Below are positions 15,313 through 24,817 of a stretch of DNA of 64,000 nucleotides, one piece after another; within the stretch, counting starts at the first letter, position 1; each line of letters starts with the position of its first letter. The translations under genes were made by a program, and so were the position numbers. The notes under the pieces were generated by a model. The model saw only the letters and a program-made list of their open reading frames with translations, was not told the DNA's origin and searched no databases. Origin of the DNA: Sulfitobacter delicatus (GTDB lineage: Bacteria; Pseudomonadota; Alphaproteobacteria; Rhodobacterales; Rhodobacteraceae); assembly GCF_900102535.1 (NCBI RefSeq), contig NZ_FNBP01000001.1, positions 248,001 through 312,000 on the forward strand, given 5' to 3'.

Positions 15313-18077
15313 GCGTCTTTGGCGGCATCGGCTTCACCGCGCCTTGGCTGCTGCTGGCCCTGCTGGCGCTGCCGATCCTTTGGCTAATCCTGCGCGCCGT
15401 GCCGCCCGCCCCGATCCGCCGCCGCTTTCCCGGCGTGGCGCTGTTGCTGGGCCTGACCGATGCCGAAAGCACGACGGACCGCACGCCGTGGTGGCTGCTC
15501 TTGCTGCGCATGCTGGCGGTGGCTGCGATTATTGTGGGCCTCGCCGGACCAGTGCTGAACCCGCAGGCCGAGACGAAACCGGGCAGCGGCCCGCGGCTGA
15601 TGGTGCTCGACGGCTCATGGGCCGGTGCCAGCCGCTGGGACCAGCAGATCGCCGCCGTTGACGCGCAGCTCGCCCGCGCCGGGCGGGCCGAGCGCACGGT
15701 GGGCATTCTGTCTCTGGCCCAGCCCGACGTGCCGACTTTCCAATCCGCCGACGCATGGCGCAGCCGCCTTGCCGGGCTGTCCCCCGCTCCATGGCAACCC
15801 GCCCCCGCTGACATCACCCGCGCGCAAGAGATCATGGCCGAGCTGCCCGCCTTCGACACGATGTGGTTCAGCGATGGGCTGGACTATCCGGGCCGGGATA
15901 ACCTCCTTGCGACTCTGCAAGAGCAAGGCGCGGTCGAGGTGCATCAATCGGGCAGCAACGTCATCGGCATCGCCCCCGCCGTGTACCGCGACGGGGTGAT
16001 CGACCTCACCCTGCGCCGCGCTGCGCCCGGGCCCGAACGGGACGCCGTCGTACAAGCCCAAGGCCGCGACCCGGCAGGCAATGCCCGCGTGCTCGCCACC
16101 GCCAATGCGACCTTCGAGGCAGGCGCGACCGAGGCCAGCGCGTCCCTCTCGCTCCCAGCAGAACTGCGCGGGCGGCTGACGTCTTTCGACATAGCGGGCC
16201 AACGCTCCGCTGGGGCACGAACCCTCGTGGATGACGGCCTCCGCCGCCGCGAAGTCGCGCTGATCGGCGGGCGCGGGGCCCAAGAAGGGCTGCAACTGCT
16301 CTCACCGCTGCATTACATCGAACAGGCACTGGCCCCGAGCGCCGATCTGATCGACGGCACCTTGACCGACGTGCTGCCCGCCAACCCCGATGTGATCGTG
16401 CTGGCCGATGTCGCCACCCTCGCCCCCGCCGAGGCCGAGCCGTTGCAAGAGTGGATCGACCAAGGCGGCATGCTGATCCGTTTCGCCGGGCCGCGCATCG
16501 CCGCCAGTGATGTAAGCCGCATTGATGAAGACCCGCTGATGCCCGTGCGCCTGCGCGCCGGGGGCCGGAGCGTCGGCGGTGCGATGTCTTGGGGCGAGCC
16601 GAAAGCACTGGCGCCCTTTCGCAACGGCTCGCCCTTCTTTGGCCTGCCGGTGCCGGATGATGTGACCGTCTCCGCCCAAGTCGTCGCCCAGCCAGACCCG
16701 ACGCTGGCCGACCGGGTGATCGCGTCGCTCAGCGACGGCACACCGCTGGTGACGCGCAAGGCGGTTGGACAGGGGCAGATCGTGCTGTTTCACGTCACCG
16801 CCACGGCGGAATGGTCGACCCTGCCGCTGTCGGGCCTTTTCGTGCAGATGATGGAGCGGCTGGCCGTGTCCTCGAGCGCAAGCGCACCGGAGGCTGGCAG
16901 CTTGGACGGCACCACATGGACCCCGCTGCGTGTGATGGACGGGTTTGGCACATTGTCAGACGCGGGCAACCTGCCCGGCGTCGCGGGGCCGGACCTGATC
17001 TCGGCCCCCTCCGGGCCTGCGCTGCCCCCCGGCATCTACGGCTCAGAAGACCGGCGGTTGGCGCGCAATGTGCTGACCGAGGAGACACGGCTCACGCCTG
17101 CAAGCTGGCCTGCCGATGTACCCGTTCGCGGCCTGACATTGCCGCCCGAACAGCCCCTCGCCGGGGCGCTTCTGTCCTTCGCAATCCTGCTGCTGGTGGC
17201 AGATGTTTTGGCGTCACTCGCGCTGTCCGGCCTCTTGCTGCGCCGCTCGGGCAGCACGCTGGCGCTCCTGCTCGCAGTTGGCCTCACCGCCCAAAGCGCC
17301 GATGCACAGGAAGACGACCCCGAAAGCTTCGCCGTGCGCGCCGCCGCCGAAGTCACTTTGGCCCATGTCCTGACCGGCAACGAAGACGTCGATGAGATCG
17401 CACGTGCCGGGCTGACGGGTCTGTCCGACACGCTCTATTTTCGCACCTCCGTGGAGCCTGCCCTGCCAATGGGTGTCGATTTGGAGCAGGACGAACTGGC
17501 CTTCTTCCCCATTCTCTATTGGCCCGTGACCCCAGACCAACCGCGCCCTTCGACCGAGGCTTACGGCAAGCTCAACGACTACCTGCGATCGGGCGGGCTG
17601 ATCCTGTTCGACACCCGCGACGCCGATATCGCGTCCTACGGCGCTTCCAGCCCCAACGGGCGCAAACTGCAGGAACTCGCCGCCCCGCTCGACATTCCGC
17701 CGCTGGAACCGCTGCCGGGTGACCATGTGCTGACCCGCACCTTCTACCTGCTGCAAGACTATCCGGGCCGCTACAGCAGCCGTGATGTCTGGGTCGAAGC
17801 CGCGCCGCCGGATGCCGAGAAAATAGAAGGCATGCCTTTTCGCAATCTAAACGATGGCGTCACGCCCGTGGTGATCGGCGGCAACGACTGGGCCGCCGCC
17901 TGGGCCGTGCGCCGCGATGGGGCGCCACTCTTGCCGATTGGCCGCGGCTTTGCCGGGGAACGGCAGCGCGAGTTGGCCTACCGCTTTGGTGTGAACCTCG
18001 TGATGCATGTGCTGACCGGGAACTACAAATCCGATCAGGTCCATGTGCCTGCGCTGCTTGATAGGTTGGGCCAATGA
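15309..18077 (+). CDS. DUF4159 membrane protein with BatA-like N-terminus
   Basis: A 922-residue protein. Two N-terminal membrane segments at about 8-27 and 56-80 and the line PAPIRRRFPGVALLLG resemble BatA proteins. The following region (RLMVLDGSWAGASRWD) is a VWA-like fold with a degenerate MIDAS (DGSWA). A third hydrophobic region at about 617-670 ends in AQSADAQ, which looks like an internal signal-peptidase site, and the DUF4159 domain fills the rest (GLSDTLYFRTSVEP, LRSGGLILFDTRDAD). ATG 15309 overlaps the DUF58 stop by 4 bases. Role: envelope partner of the MoxR-DUF58 pair, activity unknown. Confidence 0.88.
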   Translation: MSVFGGIGFTAPWLLLALLALPILWLILRAVPPAPIRRRFPGVALLLGLTDAESTTDRTPWWLLLLRMLAVAAIIVGLAGPVLNPQAETKPGSGPRLMVLDGSWAGASRWDQQIAAVDAQLARAGRAERTVGILSLAQPDVPTFQSADAWRSRLAGLSPAPWQPAPADITRAQEIMAELPAFDTMWFSDGLDYPGRDNLLATLQEQGAVEVHQSGSNVIGIAPAVYRDGVIDLTLRRAAPGPERDAVVQAQGRDPAGNARVLATANATFEAGATEASASLSLPAELRGRLTSFDIAGQRSAGARTLVDDGLRRREVALIGGRGAQEGLQLLSPLHYIEQALAPSADLIDGTLTDVLPANPDVIVLADVATLAPAEAEPLQEWIDQGGMLIRFAGPRIAASDVSRIDEDPLMPVRLRAGGRSVGGAMSWGEPKALAPFRNGSPFFGLPVPDDVTVSAQVVAQPDPTLADRVIASLSDGTPLVTRKAVGQGQIVLFHVTATAEWSTLPLSGLFVQMMERLAVSSSASAPEAGSLDGTTWTPLRVMDGFGTLSDAGNLPGVAGPDLISAPSGPALPPGIYGSEDRRLARNVLTEETRLTPASWPADVPVRGLTLPPEQPLAGALLSFAILLLVADVLASLALSGLLLRRSGSTLALLLAVGLTAQSADAQEDDPESFAVRAAAEVTLAHVLTGNEDVDEIARAGLTGLSDTLYFRTSVEPALPMGVDLEQDELAFFPILYWPVTPDQPRPSTEAYGKLNDYLRSGGLILFDTRDADIASYGASSPNGRKLQELAAPLDIPPLEPLPGDHVLTRTFYLLQDYPGRYSSRDVWVEAAPPDAEKIEGMPFRNLNDGVTPVVIGGNDWAAAWAVRRDGAPLLPIGRGFAGERQRELAYRFGVNLVMHVLTGNYKSDQVHVPALLDRLGQ

Positions 18078-20116
18078 CCGGATCGGTGATCTTTGACCCG
18101 CTCATCCCGCTGCCGCTGCTGGTCGCACTGGCGGTTCTGGCGCTGCTCGGCGTCGCGCTGGCGGTCTGGCGCGGGTTGTCGGGCTGGGCCCTGCGCGGGC
18201 TAGCGGCGGCGGTGGTGCTGGCCGCGCTGGCCGGGCCGTCTTATCAAACCGAAGACCGTGCGCCGTTGAATGACATCGTGCTACTGCTCGAAGACGAAAG
18301 CGCCAGCCAGCGGTTGAGCGACCGTGCCGCGCAATCGGGAGAGGCCGCCGAGGCCATGGCCGCCCGCATCACCGCCCGCCCCAACACCGAATTGCGCCGC
18401 ATCACCGTGCCGGACGGGGCCGAAGACGCAGGCACACGGCTCATGACCACGCTGGCCGACGCACTGGCCGAAGAACCGCGCTCGCGCGTCGCCGGTATTC
18501 TGGCGATCAGCGATGGTCGCGTACATGACGCCGATCTGCCGCTCGACCTGCCCGCGCCGCTGCATCTGCTGCAAACCGGCAAGCAAAGCGATTGGGACCG
18601 CCGCCTGACCGTGCGCAACGCCCCGGCCTTTGCCATCATCGGCGAGCCGGTGACCCTGACCCTGCGCATCGACGATCTGGGCGCTGCACCGGCGGACGCG
18701 CCGCTGACGCGGCTGGATATCTCGGTCGATGGTGAAGACCCGCAAAGCTTTAATGTGCCCGTCGGCCAAGACATCGACCTGCCCATCACCCTGCCCCACG
18801 GCGGGCGCAACGTGATCCGCTTTTCCCTGCCCGAAGCCGAGGGGGAGTTGACCGACCGCAACAATGCCGCGCTGATCCAGATGAACGGGGTGCGGGACCG
18901 GCTTAGCGTGCTGCTGGTCTCGGGCGAGCCACATCCCGGCGGGCGTACATGGCGCAACCTGCTGAAGTCTGACAGCTCCGTCGATCTTGTGCATTTCACC
19001 ATCCTGCGCCCGCCTGACAAACAGGACGGCGTGCCGGTGAATGAACTGTCGCTGATCGCTTTCCCGACGCGCGAGCTTTTCATGGACAAGATCGACGACT
19101 TCGATCTGATCATCTTTGACCGCTACCAGCGGCGCGGCATTCTGCCTGCGCTCTACCTCGATAACGTCGCGCAATATGTGCGCAAGGGCGGCGCGGTGCT
19201 GGTCGCGGCGGGGCCTGATTTCGCCAGCGCGGACAGTCTCTACCGCTCGCCCCTCGGCACGGTGCTGCCCGCCACGCCTACCGCCCGCGTGCTCGAAGAA
19301 CCCTTCCCGCCCGCCGTCACCGACATCGGCCAGCGCCACCCCGTCACCTCGGACCTCCCCGGCAAGGGCGATTGGGGCCGCTGGCTGCGCCAGATTGATG
19401 TGACCGCTGACAGCGGCGACGTGGTGATGAGCGGCACCGACGACCGCCCGCTGCTGGTACTCGACCGCGTCGGCGAAGGGCGTGTGGCGCTACTGGCGTC
19501 GGACCATGCGTGGCTCTGGAACCGCGGCTACGAGGGCGGCGGGCCGCAGTTGGAACTGCTGCGTCGTTTGGCCCATTGGATGATGAAGGAGCCGGAGCTT
19601 GAGGAAGAGGCCCTGACCGCCAGTGCCGAGGGCCAGACCATGCGCATCACCCGCCGGACATTGGACGAGACCGTGCCGCCCGTCACCATCACCGCGCCGG
19701 ATGGCAGTACAACGGAACTGACCCTTGAGCCTGCCGGGCCGGGGCGGTTTGAGGCACAGCATACGGGGGAGGAGATCGGCCTCTACCGGCTTGAGAACGG
19801 CGACGAAGTCACCGTCATCGGCCTCGGCCCTGCCGCCCCGCGTGAGTTTGTCGAAACGATTGCCAGTGACGCAGCCCTGCGCCCCGTGATCGATCCGCTG
19901 CGCGGTGGTGTGGCGCGAGTGGAAGACGGCCTGCCCCGCCTGCGCAATGTGCGCCTCGGGCGGCCCGCTGCGGGGCGTGGTTGGCTTGGGCTGACCCCAC
20001 GCGGCGCTTATGAGACCCGCGACGTGCGTCAGACACCGCTGTTGCCCGGATGGTTGGTCTTGCTACTCTCAACCATGTTTATCACCGCCGCCTGGCTCCG
20101 CGAAGGCCGCCGTTAA
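18074..20116 (+). CDS. Large membrane protein of the moxR operon
   Basis: A 680-residue protein whose ATG overlaps the DUF4159 stop by 4 bases. Two N-terminal membrane segments (about 10-31 and 37-54) and one C-terminal segment (about 655-675, GWLVLLLSTMFITAAWL) frame a large periplasmic or extracytoplasmic part. A VWA-like region begins IVLLLEDESASQRLSD; DESAS fits the MIDAS DxSxS pattern. Later, VRDRLSVLLVSGEPHPGGRTW and YVRKGGAVLVAAGPDF resemble the glutamine-amidotransferase-like domain often present in such proteins. It is the last gene of the operon, meeting the leftward NicO gene tail to tail with a 4-base overlap. Function unknown beyond the Bat-like context. Confidence 0.82.
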   Translation: MTGSVIFDPLIPLPLLVALAVLALLGVALAVWRGLSGWALRGLAAAVVLAALAGPSYQTEDRAPLNDIVLLLEDESASQRLSDRAAQSGEAAEAMAARITARPNTELRRITVPDGAEDAGTRLMTTLADALAEEPRSRVAGILAISDGRVHDADLPLDLPAPLHLLQTGKQSDWDRRLTVRNAPAFAIIGEPVTLTLRIDDLGAAPADAPLTRLDISVDGEDPQSFNVPVGQDIDLPITLPHGGRNVIRFSLPEAEGELTDRNNAALIQMNGVRDRLSVLLVSGEPHPGGRTWRNLLKSDSSVDLVHFTILRPPDKQDGVPVNELSLIAFPTRELFMDKIDDFDLIIFDRYQRRGILPALYLDNVAQYVRKGGAVLVAAGPDFASADSLYRSPLGTVLPATPTARVLEEPFPPAVTDIGQRHPVTSDLPGKGDWGRWLRQIDVTADSGDVVMSGTDDRPLLVLDRVGEGRVALLASDHAWLWNRGYEGGGPQLELLRRLAHWMMKEPELEEEALTASAEGQTMRITRRTLDETVPPVTITAPDGSTTELTLEPAGPGRFEAQHTGEEIGLYRLENGDEVTVIGLGPAAPREFVETIASDAALRPVIDPLRGGVARVEDGLPRLRNVRLGRPAAGRGWLGLTPRGAYETRDVRQTPLLPGWLVLLLSTMFITAAWLREGRR

Positions 20117-20994
20117 AGCGCTCGCAGCAAAAGCCCACCGGCAAGCGTGACAACGATCATGCCCGCGGTCAGCTCAGCCACCGCTGCAGCCTGCGCCAGT
20201 CGGGGCGACCCGGCGAGCCCGCCAAGCACCCCCGCCCGCAAACCCGTCGCGGCCAGACCAGTGGCGATGGTGATCAAGCCAGTCCCGAGCGCCATCGCAA
20301 AAGCGCCGATCACGCCGACCCAGCCGATCCCCATGTGCCAAGTAATCACCAGCACAAAAAGAGCCCCCGTGCAGGGGCGGATCGCAATCCCGCCGATCAG
20401 GAGCAGGGCGTCGCGCAGATTGCCCGCCTGCTGTACCTGTTCAACACTCGGCCCATGGGCATGACCACAATGGCCACAAACCCCGCCCGTTGTCTCGTGC
20501 TTCCCAGCCCGCGCATGGCGGATTCCGCGCCAGATCAGCCACAGCCCGATCAACACGATCGCCCCATAGCTCGCCGGAGCCATAATACCTTCGGTCACTC
20601 CCACCAGCGCCTCACGCCCAAGCCCCATAATCATGATCCCAGCATAGACCAGCGCCACCGCTGTCACCGCCTGCCCAAGCGAGGCAGCCAGAGCGATCAG
20701 CGACAGCCGCAGCATCGGCACTGCGCGTGCCAGCCCGTAGCCGCCGATCACGATCTTGCCGTGTCCCGGCCCCGCCGCGTGAACCACGCCGTAAGCAAAA
20801 GAGGCCAGTAGCACCGTCCACAAAGCTGCCGCATCGCCGCCGCGCGTGGCGCGCAGGCCGCCCGCAATGGTGTTCTGAAACCCGCGCTGCTGTCCGGCGG
20901 CCCAATGAGCTAAAGCAGCGAACCCGCCGCTCCACCAAAGACCCGCCAAGATCAGCAGGGTCACGAAGGCGGCAAGAGCTATGAGCTTTCGCAT
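20113..20994 (-). CDS. NicO/RcnA-type nickel/cobalt transporter
   Basis: A 293-residue membrane protein with about seven hydrophobic segments. The NicO family motif AYGVVHAAGPGHGK (about 68-80, His72 and His78) and IRPCTGALFVLVI are present, and a Cys/His loop GVCGHCGHAHG lies between, likely a metal-capture site in a cytoplasmic or periplasmic loop. The family exports or imports Ni, Co or related divalent metals; direction and metal cannot be read from the sequence. It overlaps the upstream DUF1007 gene by 16 bases, the usual pairing for this transporter, so both act together. Confidence 0.9.
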   Translation of the reverse strand: MRKLIALAAFVTLLILAGLWWSGGFAALAHWAAGQQRGFQNTIAGGLRATRGGDAAALWTVLLASFAYGVVHAAGPGHGKIVIGGYGLARAVPMLRLSLIALAASLGQAVTAVALVYAGIMIMGLGREALVGVTEGIMAPASYGAIVLIGLWLIWRGIRHARAGKHETTGGVCGHCGHAHGPSVEQVQQAGNLRDALLLIGGIAIRPCTGALFVLVITWHMGIGWVGVIGAFAMALGTGLITIATGLAATGLRAGVLGGLAGSPRLAQAAAVAELTAGMIVVTLAGGLLLRAL

Positions 20995-21629
20995 GTGATC
21001 ACCACCTCATTCGCAAGCGCTTCACCGATCTCAGGCAGGCCCACCTCGCTGGGGTCCGTTTGGGTATCCAACTTCTCCAAATCGGCCTGAAGGGCGCGAA
21101 GGTCTGCTGTCATGTCAGGCATTTTTACCCGCGCACGGCAGGTGTCATTCCCGGTAACGGTCACTTTGCCCGCAACCTCGTAAGCGGTGTAATATGTCGG
21201 GTCGTAAGGCTTGACGACCAAGCCATCCGCGCTCGGCAGCGTACTTCCGACAGCGCGCAGGTGGCTGGTAATGATCCGACCTTCTTTGAAGTCAGTTTCC
21301 ACGTCCTTCGGCGCAGAGAGCCGAATTTCCTCTTCGCCATCAAGCAGCACGGTGTCGCCGTTGAACCCTTCGATCCATTGCATATCAAAACCGTTCAGCG
21401 ATGCGATCTCCGCATCGGTCAACACGCCATCATAATCGGGATCGAGCCCGCGGTCCTCGGTCACCAAGAGAGAATAGAACTCGTCATAGGCCCAAGTGAT
21501 CCGCAGATGGGTCAAACGCCCCTCGGCATCGACCAGGACCTCCAACTTTGTATCGACGAAGATATGCGGATGCGCGCCTAAGGGCGTTGCAAGGACAAGA
21601 CAAAGCAGACTAGCGAGCGGGTATTTCAT
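20979..21629 (-). CDS. DUF1007 periplasmic protein, partner of the NicO transporter
   Basis: A 216-residue protein with a signal peptide (KYPLASLLCLVLATPLGA, cleavage near residue 19) followed immediately by HPHIFVDTKLEV, so the mature N-terminus would carry a His-x-His that could bind metal, a hallmark of DUF1007. ITWAYDEFYSLLV and DYDGVLTDAEI (EF-hand-like acidic loop) are further family blocks. It probably delivers metal to, or senses it for, the transporter encoded next. ATG 21629 is the start that places the signal peptide at the terminus. The longer frame to 21665 has no support. Confidence 0.88.
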   Translation of the reverse strand: MKYPLASLLCLVLATPLGAHPHIFVDTKLEVLVDAEGRLTHLRITWAYDEFYSLLVTEDRGLDPDYDGVLTDAEIASLNGFDMQWIEGFNGDTVLLDGEEEIRLSAPKDVETDFKEGRIITSHLRAVGSTLPSADGLVVKPYDPTYYTAYEVAGKVTVTGNDTCRARVKMPDMTADLRALQADLEKLDTQTDPSEVGLPEIGEALANEVVITCESS

Positions 21630-21705
21630 GAAGCAAGGTCTAGCCCCCTTCGCCCCGCGCGGCAATTGGCGAGCCGCGCCATCTCCGGCGGGATCGTGCC
21701 CATTT

Positions 21706-21735
21706 TTGAACGTGGGAAACCTGCCCCACGTTCAA
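21706..21735. repeat. Perfect 11-bp inverted repeat between divergent genes
   Basis: TTGAACGTGGG (21706-21716) and CCCACGTTCAA (21725-21735) are perfectly complementary around an 8-base centre. No T-run follows on either strand, so a terminator is unlikely. It lies 77 bases before the DUF1007 start and 57 before the histidine kinase start, suiting either an operator or a 5'-UTR hairpin. I do not recognise a known regulator site. Confidence 0.6.
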
Positions 21736-21791
21736 GAGATATTTACCAAGCCGCGCGAAGTTGCCCCAAGACCTGCCACGCCGGAGCCCGC

Positions 21792-24023
21792 ATGAGCCTT
21801 GCCCAAAAGTTAACGGAAGAGCGCCGCAGCCGTCTTGCGGCGGAGCGGATGCTTGAGCTCAAACAGGCAGAGCTGTTCGCGGCCAACCGCAAACTCGGCG
21901 AACATGCCCAGCAGTTGACCGAAGAGATCGTTGAAACCCGCGCCGAGGTCGAAACGATCCGGGACGAAAACCAACGCGTTAAATCCGACCTCACCGCCGC
22001 CAACCAGCGCATCGCCCTGACCGAGCGGCGGCTGTGGCAGTCCATCGACGCGATCAAAGACGGCTTTGCGCTGTTCAACGGAGACAACAATCTCATCATG
22101 GCGAACCGCAGCTACCTGCATGTCTTTGACGGGCTGGAGATGGTCAAACCGGGGATCAATATCGTCACCATCCTGCAGCTTCTCACCGATGAGGGCATCG
22201 TCAACACCGGCGAAATGGCCCCGCGGGTGTGGCGCCAAAGGTTGATCGAACGGCTGCAGCAACCGGTCCCCGAGTCGACCGTGATCCGCCTGTGGAACGG
22301 GAAGTACATCAAGCTCGTCAACCAGCGCGGCGCCGGGGGCGATCTGGTGTCTCTCTGTCTCGATATCACCGCGACGGTCGAATATGAGGAACAGCTCAAG
22401 GAAGCCCGCAGCGTCGCCGAAAGCGCAAACCGGGCGAAGTCGTCCTTCCTTGCCAATATGAGCCACGAAATTCGCACCCCGATGAACGGCGTCGTCGGCA
22501 TGGCGGATGTGCTGACAGACACGGGACTGAGCGCCGAACAGAAGCTTTACGTCGACACGATCAAGAACTCCGGCGAGGCACTTTTGGTTATCATCAATGA
22601 CGTACTGGACTATTCCAAGATCGAAGCCCGCAAGCTTGAACTCCATCCCGAACCCTTTGATCTGGAGCGGATTATTCAGGAAATCCTGATGCTGCTGCAG
22701 CCATCTGCCCGCGACAAGGGCATCGACCTTCTGCTGGACTACGACCTCTTCCTGCCGACCCAGCTAATCGGTGATCCGGGGCGGCTGCGGCAGGTGCTGA
22801 CCAACCTCATCGGCAATGCCGTAAAATTCACCGCGCGCGGCTATGTGCTAGTGCGGGTCACCGGCGTGCCGGGCGAGGCCGGTGGACCGACGGATGTGCA
22901 TGTCAGCATTGAAGACACGGGTATCGGCATCCCCGCCGATATGGTCGGGCATATCTTTGGCGAGTTCAATCAGGTCGAGAACGAGCGCAACCGGCAGTTT
23001 GACGGCACCGGCTTGGGATTGGCGATCTCGCAGCGGCTGATTGACCTGATGGGCGGCGAGATTTGGGTGACCTCCGAAGAGGGCGTTGGCTCAAACTTCG
23101 GCTTCCAAGTGGCGCTTACCCCCAGCGGTGCCGCCCCGCTGCCGCACCCGACCCTGCCCGAAGGGCTGAAACACGTCTTGGTGGTGGACGATATCGAAGC
23201 CAATCGCACCATCCTCGAACGGCAGATCGGGCATCTCGGAGTGTCTGTCACCTGCTGCGAAAACGGCGCGCAGGCTTTGGAACGTTTAGACGACAGCGTC
23301 GATCTGATCCTTACTGATCACCACATGCCGGGCATGGACGGGCTGGAAATGACAAGCCATTTGCGGGCGCAGGGCAATGAAACCCCGGTCATCATGCTGA
23401 GCTCAAATCTCGGAGCGGTCGAAGGAAACCCGGCGCGAAAACATCTGCTTGGCCTGATGCAAAAGCCAGTGCCCCGGCAAAGCCTCATGGCCCGGCTTGG
23501 CGCATTGGCAATGGAGCCGAGCAACCCTTCCCAGCAAGCTGCGCCTATCGCAAAAGCTCCAACGCTCCAAACCCCGCGCCAGCGTGCGATGCGCATTCTC
23601 GCGGCAGAGGACAACAAAACCAACCAATTGGTGTTTCGCAAAATGATCAAGGATCTGGACGTAGACCTGACCTTTGCCAACAACGGCGAAGAGGCCATCG
23701 CGCGTTTTCGAACGATCCAGCCTGATCTGATCTTCATGGACATCTCCATGCCCCGCATGGACGGCAAACAGGCTACCACCGCGATCCGTGCGCTGGAGGC
23801 AAAGTCCGGGGGCCATGTGCCGATCGTGGCTCTGACCGCACATGCAATGGACGGGGATGACAAGGGCATCTTAGCAGCCGGTCTGGATCACTACCTGACC
23901 AAACCGTTGCGCAAGCCCCAGATTATCGAACGCATCCTCGCAGCCCATCCGCCGGACGCGCGGGCGCCAATGCCGCCGGACACCGAGCCGGTAAAGGAAA
24001 CTGCTGATCAGCTCGACGGATAG
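21792..24023 (+). CDS. Hybrid sensor histidine kinase with two receiver domains
   Basis: A 743-residue cytoplasmic kinase without membrane segments. A coiled coil spans about 5-80 and a PAS-like domain about 80-195 (IDAIKDGFALFNGDNNLIMANRSY). HisKA follows with FLANMSHEIRTPMNG, phospho-acceptor His225; the ATPase domain has LRQVLTNLIGNAVKFT (N box), EDTGIGIP and GTGLGLAI. Receiver 1 covers about 460-575 (acceptor Asp509), receiver 2 about 600-715 (Asp650, FMDISMPRMDGK, conserved Lys in TKPLRK). No Hpt domain is present, so a separate phosphotransferase is implied. ATG 21792 has GGAG 5 bases upstream. The signal and target are unknown. Confidence 0.93.
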   Translation: MSLAQKLTEERRSRLAAERMLELKQAELFAANRKLGEHAQQLTEEIVETRAEVETIRDENQRVKSDLTAANQRIALTERRLWQSIDAIKDGFALFNGDNNLIMANRSYLHVFDGLEMVKPGINIVTILQLLTDEGIVNTGEMAPRVWRQRLIERLQQPVPESTVIRLWNGKYIKLVNQRGAGGDLVSLCLDITATVEYEEQLKEARSVAESANRAKSSFLANMSHEIRTPMNGVVGMADVLTDTGLSAEQKLYVDTIKNSGEALLVIINDVLDYSKIEARKLELHPEPFDLERIIQEILMLLQPSARDKGIDLLLDYDLFLPTQLIGDPGRLRQVLTNLIGNAVKFTARGYVLVRVTGVPGEAGGPTDVHVSIEDTGIGIPADMVGHIFGEFNQVENERNRQFDGTGLGLAISQRLIDLMGGEIWVTSEEGVGSNFGFQVALTPSGAAPLPHPTLPEGLKHVLVVDDIEANRTILERQIGHLGVSVTCCENGAQALERLDDSVDLILTDHHMPGMDGLEMTSHLRAQGNETPVIMLSSNLGAVEGNPARKHLLGLMQKPVPRQSLMARLGALAMEPSNPSQQAAPIAKAPTLQTPRQRAMRILAAEDNKTNQLVFRKMIKDLDVDLTFANNGEEAIARFRTIQPDLIFMDISMPRMDGKQATTAIRALEAKSGGHVPIVALTAHAMDGDDKGILAAGLDHYLTKPLRKPQIIERILAAHPPDARAPMPPDTEPVKETADQLDG

Positions 24024-24787
24024 GGGCGCACGAAGACAGGGCGCTCGGGGGTTGAGGCTTCGGGCCGATAGGCATAACCGCCACTGTCAAAATCCTGCAG
24101 GCTTTCAGGATCGTTAAGGCGGTTCTGCACGATGTAGCGTGCCATCGCCCCACGCGCCTTTTTTGCAAAGAAGCTGACGATCTTGGGCCCCTTACCGTCG
24201 CCCTTATCTTCCATGAACTGAGGCGTGATGACCCGCAGCTTCAGCGCTTTCAGGTCCACCGCACCGAAATATTCCTGACTCGCACAATTGACGAGGACAT
24301 CGCTGCCTGTCGCCTCGGCCTGCGCGTTCAGCGCCTTGGACAGACCGTCGCGCCAGTAGTCATAAAGGTTGCCGCCGCGCCGGGTTTTCAGCTTGCTGCC
24401 CATCTCAAGCCGGTAGGCTTGGATCGCGTCCAGCGGGCGCAGCACACCATAGAGCCCTGACAGGATGCGCAGGTGATCTTGGGCATAGGCCATCTCATCG
24501 GCGTCGAGGCTCGCAGCCTCCAGCCCCTGATAGGTATCACCCGCAAAGGCCAGCGCCGCGGGGCGGGTCGTCGCGCTCGTAGGTTCGGCCTCGAAGGCCT
24601 GAAACCGGTCACGGTTCAGGCGCGCCAAATCGTCGCTCAGCCCCATCAGGTCTTTCAGCTTGCCCAAAGTCAGATTGCGCGCAGTCGTTGCCAGTCGCAC
24701 GGCATCTTCCTGAAAGTCAGGCTGCGTGACAGCCACATCACGCTCTTCCCAATCGAGGCGTTTGGCGGGGGAAATGACAACGAGCAT
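24008..24787 (-). CDS. yaaA: YaaA family peroxide-stress protein
   Basis: A 259-residue cytoplasmic protein of the YaaA (DUF328) family. MLVVISPAKRLDWEE at the start, FAGDTYQGLEAASLD, RILSGLYGVLRPLDAIQAYRLEMG and NLYDYWRDGLSKAL are diagnostic family blocks. In E. coli YaaA is induced by OxyR and lowers free iron and peroxide damage; a DNA-binding role has also been proposed. GAAGGAGA gives a strong ribosome site at ATG 24787. It overlaps the convergent histidine kinase by 16 bases and lies downstream of recQ with a 30-base gap, so cotranscription with recQ is possible. Confidence 0.95.
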   Translation of the reverse strand: MLVVISPAKRLDWEERDVAVTQPDFQEDAVRLATTARNLTLGKLKDLMGLSDDLARLNRDRFQAFEAEPTSATTRPAALAFAGDTYQGLEAASLDADEMAYAQDHLRILSGLYGVLRPLDAIQAYRLEMGSKLKTRRGGNLYDYWRDGLSKALNAQAEATGSDVLVNCASQEYFGAVDLKALKLRVITPQFMEDKGDGKGPKIVSFFAKKARGAMARYIVQNRLNDPESLQDFDSGGYAYRPEASTPERPVFVRPYPSS

Positions 24788-24817
24788 GGTGGTCTCCTTC
24801 GGGCGTTCCGGGGTGAT

